Shown: positions 16,137 to 32,500 of the stretch, one piece after another
How the letters are laid out: each line of letters opens with the position of its first letter
How positions within the stretch are numbered: position 1 is the first letter of the stretch
Origin: Botryococcus braunii
Lineage: Eukaryota > Chlorophyta > Trebouxiophyceae
Length of the DNA: 32,500 bases
Reading direction: 5' to 3'
Assembly (NCBI GenBank): GCA_002005505.1
Contig: KV908448.1
Location: 5,001 to 37,500 of the forward strand
The notes under the pieces: model-generated
What the model saw: only the letters and a program-made list of their open reading frames with translations
Told to the model about the DNA's origin: nothing
Database searches by the model: none
Translations under genes and position numbers: made by a program

Positions 16137-17361
16137 GCGTGTGCGTGTGCGTGTGTGTGTGTGCCTATGCCACATGCACACGTGGGGCTTCACGTGTGCA
16201 CGTGCATGAAGTTTTCTAGGTGTTACGGGTGTTCCACTTACTACAGACAATACAGGCTTTCGGGCTTTCAAACATTGTGGTCCTCCCTTTAACTTCCAGC
16301 AGAAATTTGCGGGTCTTGCGGGATTACTCTGACTTGTGGTTGTCTCGTCAGGATCCTTGCAGCATCTTTCTTTTAAATTGGTGGCCAACTGAATGTATAG
16401 TTTTAAATCGCTATCACGTCCTTGCCAAGCCGAGTTAGAAAACCTATCATTCACTTGCGGCTCATTGTCAACGCTGTTTTTTTCCTTCTTCTCCAGTGGA
16501 TGTTGGTTCTTTCCTGGGTTATTGCATGGGCATCTGATCTGCAAAGAAATGCAGCTTTACCTTTTACTTAAGCATTGTCAAGTTGCAAACGGTAGCAGGC
16601 AGGACTTGCAATAACAGTACAGAAGCAGTGAATCTTGGTGATGCTCAGTCTGCGTCAGGCTGTCTGAGGGACAAGTAAGGACTTTAAAAGGACTTAATGT
16701 TGTGTACAATAGACAATTGGATGGGGTGTTCCCTGGGATACGCTCAGCCTTTTCTTTCACACCAATTTCAAGGGTAGCATACACACTCTTGCGAGGCTGA
16801 ATTACAAGGCAGCTCTTAGTGAGTGATGTATGTGAGCTTGCAGTGGTCCCACATGGCCAGAACAAGCAGCACGTGTCTCAGAAAGTTTTGGTGTGGGCAT
16901 CAGATTACAAATGAGGCAAGGGAGAAGCTGCTGCCCCGCCTTTTGAAGGATCCTGGATGGGAAAGCAACCTTGTGCCCGTGAGGGAATGGGATAGCTTTC
17001 TGCGGGACTTGGAGAAAAAGTTCCCTCCGGAGCAGATGCTTCCTACTGGTCAAAATTCTTGGGCTACTTGGTACTTTCTTGCACATAAAGTTGTGCTTTG
17101 AATTCCCCAATGTTGAGCTTTGAAATCCCCCCCCCCTCCGGCTGAAAAAACACACACCAGCCGGGCATCTGCTGGTTAAACTCCCCTTAGTCAGCAAATG
17201 GCGCTCCGCTGGTGGCAGCACCCGAGTGGAGTCTGACATGATGCCAATGTGCGACTTCCTGGATGTCACCTTGGTTTGCACATGCTGCAGGACATCATCT
17301 CGAGTCTGGCATGCCTGTAATGGCATACCAGAAGACTGTGGAGGAATTGTTTAGGCAGTAG
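14977..17361 (+). CDS. Predicted plastid-targeted, proline-rich, single-span membrane protein; family unknown
   Basis: Five-exon model: 14977-15255, 15456-15578, 15815-15979, 16904-17048 (or -17070), and a last exon from 17291. The first three junctions are phase 0. Residues 1-42 are Ser/Arg/Val-rich with few acids and end RVKRICHA, like a chloroplast transit peptide. Residues 60-88 are proline runs, a flexible spacer. Residues 97-118 are a twin Arg then a hydrophobic segment (WGAAAGAFLICLLTAG), a membrane anchor or thylakoid signal. The rest is a soluble domain with FVPRPSGGNPLVLHFERS, FEDPSIRQTFILPLPFL, REKLLPRLLKDPGWE and WDSFLRDLEKKFPPEQMLPTG. With a donor at 17049 the tail reads HHLESGMPVMAYQKTVEELF and stops at 17361 (about 260 aa). 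With a donor at 17071 the same exon stops at 17354 in a less protein-like frame. The 16903-15980 interval may hide another exon. I recognise no family. Confidence 0.6.
16067..16163. repeat. (GT)n microsatellite in an intron of the plastid-targeted gene
   Basis: GT repeats with GC interruptions near the 3' end (GTGCGT blocks), 87 bp after the exon 3 donor at 15980. Confidence 0.95.
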
Positions 17362-18683
17362 ACGGTGTAGCCATCTTGTGCAAGGTTTGAAGATACATGT
17401 AGAGTTACAGAGCAAAGAATGTTATGTCGCGTACCAGACCTGACCATCATGCCAGTCCACCATACTTCCACATTGTTCCGGACATATTCAACGGATGTTG
17501 GCACTGCCCACATAGACAGGCTTCTGGTCGTCTCCAAAGATTGTTGTATGATTTGCAGAGGCGGAGAATATACCTTTGCGGTTTTCTCACTGCACTTTGC
17601 AGTCGCTGCATGGCAGGCGACTGTGCAGTGCGATTGCATGCATCGTGATCCTTTTTTATGTAGAGTTCTGGTAACGAGGAGCAGGACGTGTTTGCATTTT
17701 CACTAGCCGCCACTGCTGGACACCACGACCCGTACCTTTCGGGCCAATCTGCATATTCGTGCGTGGTTTGGCGTCAGGCGAAGTTTCAGGCCTGACACAG
17801 GCGTAGGGAACGTGATCTCCTATTGGAGGCAGTGCCTTATTCGGCAGTGCCTAACTGGTGTCACGTCCGCCTCCGCCTACAACAAGGAGTGTATGACTAA
17901 GTTCGATTCTTTTGGGACATAAGGTATATACCGTGAGCGTACAGTTGTTAGCACACGGTTTAGCCGCTACCATCTGACCACACGTTGTAGTTGGAACACT
18001 TATAATTATAAGTGTTATAAGCTCTTGATTGGACTGTTCGCTTGTCAATGGAATGCAGTTGCTTTGGAAAGTCTGACATTACTGTATACATTACTTGTAA
18101 CATGGAACATGACCATGAAGACTTGAAGTAACTTGCAAAGAGTCTCACCCGTGTTCAGCACAAACGCAGTAATTGCTCTTATGAGCTCCTGAGAGGCTAG
18201 CTTTCCCGAATGTCGAGAACCATGCGCTAGAGTTACTTTTTTTCTTCGTGGTCTTCTTACTGAAGTGATGCACGCGCCAAAGCGACCAAACAGGTCAACC
18301 AACAGCTTTTATCTTTTTCAACTCCAACGCATGGTCACATTTATAGTGGCGGCTAATCCATGTGTTAACAACTGTATGGTTGGTGTACCTTAAATTCAGA
18401 ACGGACCGATCTCAGACACACAGGCACTGTTACAGGTGTAATTACGTTGTGGTTCATACACATTGCCAACAGCAAGTTTGACTGACACTGAAATTCGCAT
18501 GAAAGCATAAAGAGGGTATTGCCAATACACAAAAACACGCTATTGACTTGCATCCACGTACACGGGATTCTGGTTCAGATACTGATCACATCTGCAATCA
18601 GAATTCCCACCTAAACCTATAAGACACAGGTACGATATAGACCCCATAGGCATGTTACAATAAAAGTTCTTACTATTTTAACA

Positions 18684-18774
18684 GTGTACTCACTAATATA
18701 CTAGTGTAAGCATTCCCTTTTAGCTAAACTAATATACTCGTGTACTCACTAAAATACTAGTGTAAGCATTCCCT
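18684..18774. repeat. 35-bp direct repeat, two copies
   Basis: Copies at 18684-18718 and 18740-18774 differ at one position and are 56 bp apart. Each ends in AAGCATTCCCT. In the second copy this end is also the left arm of a 20-bp palindrome. Confidence 0.88.
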
Positions 18775-18787
18775 ATATATAGGGAAT
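18768..18787. repeat. Perfect 20-bp palindrome with TATATA centre
   Basis: ATTCCCTATATATAGGGAAT equals its own reverse complement. It lies about 190 bp upstream of the proposed taxilin start, so its TATA centre could serve a promoter, but nothing here proves that. Confidence 0.85.
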
Positions 18788-18978
18788 ACCACCTTAACTT
18801 CTATACCACGTCCCTCTTTACGTCTACATCCACAGGTTGCTGGGGAGGCTGTGGATCCATCCGGATGACGGGTGGAAAGGCGCGCTATTTGGAGGTGAAC
18901 TGTGGATTCGGTAGACAGGTTGACCACCGCCATCCGGGGCAGGCAGGAAAGACAGGTTTCCTCGGCACCGCAACCAAC

Positions 18979-26457
<7,479 letters not shown>

Positions 26458-26784
26458 GCCTGAGCCGCAACAAAGGGCTGAAACCGTCCACAAGGTTTTT
26501 GGCAAGTCACTGGAAACACCCCCCCTCTCCCCCGCGGGGGGAAGGGGGGACAACAACAGCCAAATGGGGATCCTAAACAGGCTTGGGATTACCGGTTGCG
26601 CAGGCATTCATGGCAGACATGGAAACCGGTAACAGGCAGAATGCCCACCAACTGCCCACCTGCATGCAATCTCAAGCAGCAGTGCAGTCTGCTTCGGGGC
26701 CCTGACCGCCTGTGCCTTCCTTCCTACTCCAAAATCAACTCTGTTGCAGATCAGGGCCCCCTGTGGTTTGTTTGGCACAGCTTG

Positions 26785-26921
26785 GACAGGCCATGATGTA
26801 GTTTTCATGCCGACCATTTTTCCCAATGTCCAGACCGTGAAGTAGTTTTCATGCCCACCATTTATGTTCAATGTCCAGGCCGTGATGTGGTTTTCATGCC
26901 CACCATTTCTTTTCAACATCA
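26785..26921. repeat. Three-copy tandem repeat, 44-45-bp unit
   Basis: Copies centred on GTTTTCATGCCCACCATTT start near 26801, 26845 and 26890, each followed by CAATGTCCAGGCCGTGA or a variant. Similarity between copies is high. Confidence 0.85.
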
Positions 26922-27586
26922 TGGTGCGCCAAGGTGTCAGGACTGGGGAGAGCAACCTCCTGCAGGACGTCGGGAGTATAATGTACTGTGCATTTCAATG
27001 ACGTAAGGAACCCTTGGTCGAGTTAAAACTGCAGAGGCCAGGACATGATTGTGTTTGGGCATTGCTTGAGGAGGTGCCTGCAATATGGACCCTACCGTAT
27101 GGCAACCTCTTGCAAGCTGACTGATATGTATTAACGGCAGGCCGTTTGGAGTCACAGTGAGTGTCAGAAATGAGAGGTTTGCTGGATGCTCCATATGACT
27201 GTGAAGGGCACAGGTTGGAGGTGGCCTGCCGGCACATTTGCACCTGTTTGACAAGTTTATGTGCAGTGGGGAATGAAGTCCTTTAGTCGGCTCAAGCCAC
27301 TGCTTTGGGCGCGGCGCTGAGTGCATGCAAACGATGAGGGCAGGGATGGGAACTCAAAGACGGAAATTGAATTAAGTTTGCCCCATGCGCCTTGGGCCGT
27401 AAAGTTCGTCTTGCAAAAAAACCACCGTGACCAAGAGCTGAGAGCTTGAAATCATACCTTGGAATATAACCAGGAATGATAATGAAAGGGAAGGATGTGG
27501 TGGTGGGGTATAGGGATGGGAACTCCCCATTTGGATGGTGACTGTGTAGTGCCAGGAATTCAAACAAGTATCGAGGTACCTTTTGT

Positions 27587-27650
27587 CCGCATGGATAGGA
27601 CTGCTGACTCGTCCCTGAGTCCGCCGGGGGTTCGATCCCCGGCTACAGGC
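27587..27650 (+). other. tRNA-like relic with a perfect T-arm
   Basis: CCGGGGGTTCGATCCCCGG (27624-27642) is a textbook T-arm: a stem with a 7-nt GTTCGAT loop, i.e. a pol III B-box. Upstream, GACTC (27606-27610) and GAGTC (27617-27621) can form an anticodon-like stem, but around a 6-nt loop. I find no matching acceptor strand or proper D-arm. It is best read as a decayed tRNA or the head of a tRNA-derived SINE, not a working tRNA. Confidence 0.35.
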
Positions 27651-29285
27651 AGGTTAGAATGGATCCCCAAGTTTCTGATATCAGATGGTCCCTGCTGTAA
27701 AGGGCAACCCCTTGGTGCTGGCAGCGGACTTAGACTTTTTGTATCATGGATGGTGACTGTGCAGAGGCTAGAGCGTCAGCTTCTTTCCACCGTCTGATTG
27801 GGCACGATTTTGCAGGGGATAACATTTTTGTAAGAATGAGCATGGCTGGTTATCCACGACAGTGCAGGGGATGAGGTGGCCGGTTGTATCTCAGACCCAT
27901 AGCATGTGTCAAGGCTCTGGTGTAACATAGTGTGTTATGGCGGGAGATACAGGCGCGATGGGTTTGTTGAAGTATCCTTTTGCAGTTGCATTCCGTGGTT
28001 GGAATCCCACTTGAATGGAGTTCCTACGGAAGTGGCTGATGCAACCGTTTTGGGGGTTGAGAAAAGTCTTTGATGTAAACCAATTCCTTCCGTGACCTAC
28101 ACTTGGAGAGGGCTGACTAGTAGATGGAGGCCTATTTGTACTGGCCAGATCGTGGGGACAACTTGACCCCACCTGCCCATGTCTTTGCAGGGTTAATAGA
28201 GCTTTCAGATTATTGATTGTTGGCGGTATGGTGGTGCCTGGCCCCATGCGCATCAAAAATGTAATATCACTGGGAAGCTGGTCTGTGCCAGCAGGCTAGC
28301 CCGCAATGCCGGGTCTCACACTGAGGGTCTGTTTAGAATCGAACGAACTGTGTCTGCTGCATTAACAATGCACCTTGATTGTTGGCAGTCCTGGAGTTTG
28401 TGGTCTCGTAGTTCAGATTTGAAACGTCCCTTGGCTGGGCGAGACGACTGCTAGATTTCCAGCGCTGAAATGGTCTGGTCGCTTGTAACACTGCAATCCT
28501 CAACGACGTCGACTTTGCATGAGTTTTCAGCACAATTGTCTTCTGGTGTCCGGTTGACAAAATTCGCGTCATGTCAACTTACAGACTGGAATGTGATCAG
28601 CATGTCATGACATCGTCGGACTGCCATTAACACTCGACCAAGCCACTTCAGAGGCGCTGAAGGTCCAGTAATCTTAGTCAGGGGATTTAAATAAAGCTGT
28701 AGAGGAGCGAGACACTTTCATAAGGCCTTCAAGTTATATTGAGAACATACATTCAGGACATCTCTCAACGGTCCTGTTGCCACCAAAACATCCTTCTGCT
28801 TTGTACAACACCCAAAATCCGGACTTTTTAGCAGCAAGACCAACCCTCCACACGACATGGACCCGTCTCCTGCTGCCATTCAAGAGTTTGGACAGAGTGC
28901 CACGATGCACGAGATGACACATTATAATTAATTATGTAGTTACGATCAAGGCTTGGCTTGGCTGCTCTTCAACGCCCACCGACTTTCATACAAGGGATCT
29001 TCCACAATGTAAATTTTCCCCTTTCATAGTGTAATGGCAACATGCTTAATTTTGAGTCTAAATGCTTGCAGTTGCTATCAGTCAAGATGTGATGCCCTGA
29101 TGTGATGCCTTATGTAACACGGAAGACACAGGAATCTTGATTTACGTAAAGACAAGGAAACTGACACGGAAGACACTGGATTCTAATGCACCATGTACTA
29201 CAGTGTCTGCCAGTGTGTAGTGTTAAAAAGTGGCAGACGTATCAGTGAGCTCGTCCGTGTGCATGGAGAGAGACGTATCCTGTTT

Positions 29286-29349
29286 AACGAACACTCCCAA
29301 TGTCAATGCAAGATCTAATACAGTAACGCTCATGTTCATTAGATCTACC
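29286..29349. repeat. 64-bp direct repeat copy 1, with internal inverted repeat
   Basis: About 90% identical to 29654-29716. Inside are exact inverted arms AGATCTAAT (29311-29319) and ATTAGATCT (29338-29346) around an 18-nt loop. Confidence 0.85.
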
Positions 29350-29435
29350 CGGCTGCAATACTCTTGGCACCCTTATCCACAGCAGCCCTTATCAGGAGTT
29401 TTATCAGCGAAACACTCCACAGCGCTCCGCTACTT

Positions 29436-29467
29436 CCCAGGGTGCGTATACTTGTACGCACCCTGGG
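29436..29467. repeat. Perfect 13-bp inverted repeat with 6-nt loop
   Basis: CCCAGGGTGCGTA (29436-29448) pairs with TACGCACCCTGGG (29455-29467) around TACTTG. It lies between the two direct-repeat copies. There is no U tract after it. Confidence 0.9.
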
Positions 29468-29653
29468 CGTACTGCAGCACTTACTGTGTGAACAACAGTA
29501 AACATACAAGCTTCAGTTCCGATGTTCGTTCACAAAGCAGTCTTGATTTGAATGCACGGAACACTGATTAAACAAATGCAAGCTCGGAGACACAGATATG
29601 AGTTCGTCCACATCTGGTCTCTCATTACATTGTTTGAATCTGTTTACCTGGTA

Positions 29654-29716
29654 AACGAACACTTCCAACGTCAATGCAAGATCTAATACAGTAAAGCTCT
29701 GTCCATTAGATCTACC
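29654..29716. repeat. 63-bp direct repeat copy 2, with internal inverted repeat
   Basis: Second copy of the 29286-29349 repeat. It keeps both 9-bp arms intact (29679-29687 and 29705-29713) although the loop sequence differs. Confidence 0.85.
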
Positions 29717-30384
29717 TGCACAGCCAGTCCGTTTTGTAACCGGGTGTTCGCTGACTTCAACCAAAACATATCGAAACAATGCTCAAAATACAACCAGTGC
29801 CAAACGAAAAGAATGCAACGTACCGGGCTGATAGGGTTCTTAAGGTTTTCACGGGGTTGGAGGGTTTTCTTTTAAAGCCCCACACCTGCAAGGCAGCGCC
29901 CACCACAATCTCCTCTGGCCTCATTGCCAATTGGAGTTGCCAAACATACTCAAAAGAGCGTGGCCTGGGAGTGCGGGTTTGTTAACCCTATTAGGTACCA
30001 TACTGGTACTCCTGGCCACTATACTGGTACTCCTGGCAACCCTGGCTATATTGGCGGAATCATCAGAGAAAATGGCAGATGCTATTAATTTTGTTCGTCT
30101 CTTGAATCGCAAACAAAACTCTGTGACGAAATCGGGAGGTTCTCAGGGGAAGTTGATCACACAGAGCCTCTATTAGCCGGCTCTGCCATGCATGGCAAGG
30201 GGCTTATTATGGTGAAGTTGCGAATTAAATGACGCAGGATCTTGAACTGTTGCGGAGGTGATATGGACCTCAGGATACCAAAATAAATACTGAACTACAA
30301 TAACCCCTGCTGTACATTAGCTTGAAGAAGGAGCATATTCGAAGCTGACTCATAGTACTACGTTGAGTGTGGGTATGGTTTAAA

Positions 30385-30417
30385 ATTAAGAGTGAAGCCT
30401 ATCCTAACCGCATACCA
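30385..30417. repeat. Dispersed 33-bp repeat, copy 2
   Basis: Partner of 14611-14643 in the same orientation, with two C/T differences. It ends about 70 bp before the long (GT)n tract at 30486. Confidence 0.8.
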
Positions 30418-30484
30418 TAAATCCATCATGTATGGTTTGCGTATGTGTAGGTGTGGCATGCACTGCATGCATGCATGCACACGC

Positions 30485-30870
<386 letters not shown>

Positions 30871-31054
30871 TCGTGTAGGAAAAGTCCCGCATTGCGTGAT
30901 TATACAGACATATCAGAGTTACATAGCTTAGATGCTACAGGGCAGCATAATTTGCCACCCCGCTAATAAGTATTTGATCTTGAGTGACACTTACTGCTAA
31001 TGTTCTGGCACATTAAGCTGCTGACACCGACGAAAGCCGTGCACAAGTACTCCA

Positions 31055-31055
<1 letters not shown>

Positions 31056-31135
<80 letters not shown>
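31056..31135. repeat. (CA)n microsatellite
   Basis: About 80 bp of pure CA. It is complementary in sequence to the (GT)n tract about 190 bp upstream, so the two could pair as a long inverted repeat. Confidence 0.96.
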
Positions 31136-31136
<1 letters not shown>

Positions 31137-31896
31137 CCAAATTAACAACTTGCACAAGCACATCCGTGCCTCCATATGTTGTTGTTGCAGGTGCAGGTCC
31201 CGAGCATGTGGAACAGTCCTAATATTGCATGCCCGCCAATCAGGCCTGTGGCCACGCTCAGGTCCCACTCAAGAACGATTCCACGCGCGCACTCACAAAA
31301 GGCCACCCCCCCCCCCCCGGGCCAAAATAAAAAAAAGTCTGTCCTCTCTCTCCATCTCTCCCGCTGACCTCCCCCCCCCCCTCCTTGCTCACCCCATCTC
31401 CCTCCCCTTCCCATTGATGTGTTGACTAGGTCCTGTTTTTGAGTATGAAGTAACTGCTCTGAATAAAAGTCTCCTGGCCCCAAGCGAACGCAGTACACCT
31501 GGCTTGGTTATGACACCAGCAGCACGCAGCCCTTGGTAACCGGCCAACCAACTTAAACATGGAGAGGCTAATTCATGCTAAATAAAGAGGAACAGACAAA
31601 GGATAAACAAGAAAAAACCCCTCAAAGCTTTTCACAGCCTCCTCCTCTGCGCCGCCCCCCCCCCCCTTGCAAAAAACCTTTCTCCTGAAACCCCAGTGCA
31701 TGTTGGAAACACGTACCGGTGCATATGCTGGAAGGCTACACACAAATACAACCGTTTCTAAATACTAGCGTTCTCCCCCCCCCCCCCCTTTCCTTTCACC
31801 CATGATGAAGCAGCAGCGCCTCCTGTGGCAGCGAATACCTTCGGCAAGGCAGGCAGCAGCATTCTCTTGAAGCTTTATCTTGTACTGCTGTAACCA

Positions 31897-31934
31897 TGTG
31901 CATCAGCCGGCGCATGTGTGCCGGCTGATGCACA
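31897..31934. repeat. Perfect 15-bp inverted repeat with 8-nt loop
   Basis: TGTGCATCAGCCGGC (31897-31911) pairs with GCCGGCTGATGCACA (31920-31934). It is the longest perfect non-simple stem I found in the window. Confidence 0.92.
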
Positions 31935-32197
31935 CGTGGGGGGCGGTGCCGATGATAGCCCACTACCACACATGTTAGACAGAGTGCAGAGTTCGCTTAA
32001 TCAGAGTGCTTAGTCCTCTTCATCAGATCACTGGAACGTACGCCTGTTGATTTCCCGGATACATGGGGCTCCCCAGCTGAGGGTACCCCCCCCCCCTCTC
32101 CTCGACAGCTGTCATCTGCAGAAGGGTTTATGATGCTATTTGCACCCTGACAGGAAGTAGATGAATAAGACAAAAGAATTCCGCAAGTGCCTCAAAG

Positions 32198-32212
32198 CCC
32201 CCCCCCCCCCCC

Positions 32213-32252
<40 letters not shown>
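32198..32252. repeat. Poly-C / poly-A junction
   Basis: About 16 C are followed directly by about 38 A, then A-rich sequence broken by C. The A run could be the tail of a retroposed copy read on the plus strand, but no recognisable body precedes it. Several other C runs of 10-15 nt lie between 31300 and 32370. Confidence 0.85.
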
Positions 32253-32253
<1 letters not shown>

Positions 32254-32428
32254 AAAACCCCCAAAAAACAAAAAACAAAACACAAAAACACTCCTTCCCC
32301 GACCCCTCTGCACTCTCAATTTACCACCTCTGCACACCCACTCTCTCTCCCCCCTCTCCCCCCCCCCCCCTGCTTTCTGAACATCTCCTGGCTGCTCCTG
32401 GGCTGGGGCCAGAGGTGCCATTCCTCAG

Positions 32429-32491
32429 ATGCGGAGGACGCTTGCCGCACATCAGACAGTCGCCCCGACCACAGCGTTGGCCAGCATGAAG
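32429..32491 (+). CDS. Possible first exon of a gene running off the window
   Basis: After a pyrimidine-rich stretch, a 21-codon frame starts at ATG 32429 (MRRTLAAHQTVAPTTALASM, then Lys) and either continues or is spliced at AAG|GTGCGG. The N-terminus is Arg/Ala/Thr-rich without acidic residues, as in organelle-targeting presequences. Too little is visible to name it. Confidence 0.25.
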
Positions 32492-32500
32492 GTGCGGGTT

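Larger units (their letters stand above)
17362..18978. other. Spacer between the plastid-targeted gene and the taxilin gene
   Basis: No gene supported with confidence. Plus-strand frame 17419-17706 could be an alternative 3' exon of the upstream gene: an acceptor at 17519 gives a hydrophobic, Cys-rich segment. A minus-strand frame (18302-18156) ends at a good donor (ACACGG|GTGAGA) but has no ATG and no recognisable content. A 35-bp direct repeat and a 20-bp palindrome lie at 18684-18787. Confidence 0.4.

Noticed and set aside
16487..16569. Hydrophobic stretch (WMLVLSWVIAWASDLQ) after a good acceptor at 16498, considered as an exon of the plastid-targeted gene
   Set aside because: In phase with exon 3 it stops at once with no donor before the stop, and would cut off the better-supported exon at 16904. 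It remains possible as an alternative 3' end.
18156..18302. Minus-strand frame with basic residues ending at a strong donor
   Set aside because: No ATG, a stop just upstream without a convincing acceptor, and no family resemblance.
28734..28922. 62-codon minus-strand frame from ATG to stop with paired Cys residues
   Set aside because: Isolated, short, no recognisable motif, and nothing else on the strand to splice to.

Overview
The window looks like nuclear DNA of a unicellular green alga, perhaps a prasinophyte or other chlorophyte; the species cannot be read from the sequence. Four signs point this way. Genes are split into short exons (about 50-200 nt) joined by GT-AG introns. Very long microsatellites fill introns and spacers. 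One gene encodes mitochondrial holocytochrome c synthase (system III), which green algae use and land plants lack. Another begins with a plastid-type transit peptide. I saw no operons, bacterial signals, CRISPR array or rRNA.

Layout. (1) 322-2349 minus: one long, apparently intronless ARM/HEAT-type alpha-solenoid protein, with a 500-bp composite microsatellite on its 5' side. (2) 3043-5912: spacer with a strong hairpin, a 111-bp direct duplication and a decayed retroelement 3' end. (3) 5913-11382 minus: cytochrome c heme lyase in six exons; four introns are loaded with simple repeats. (4) 12033-12696 plus: bacterial-type ribosomal protein uS17 in four exons, divergent from the heme lyase across 650 bp. 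(5) 14977-17361 plus: a plastid-targeted, proline-rich, single-membrane-span protein of no family I recognise. (6) 18979-26457 plus: a taxilin-family coiled-coil protein in about ten exons, whose introns carry three unrelated minisatellites plus microsatellites. (7) 26458-32428: about 6 kb without a convincing gene, holding repeats, hairpins, a decayed tRNA-like element and long GT/CA tracts. A first exon of a further gene may begin at 32429.

The gene models were built by hand: family-conserved peptides were joined across splice sites with codon phase checked at every junction. Heme lyase and uS17 are the firmest. Taxilin is firm from its third exon on, less so at both ends. The plastid protein is coherent, but its last junction is ambiguous. 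The genes do not form a pathway. The heme lyase and uS17, both probably mitochondrial, share a divergent promoter region.
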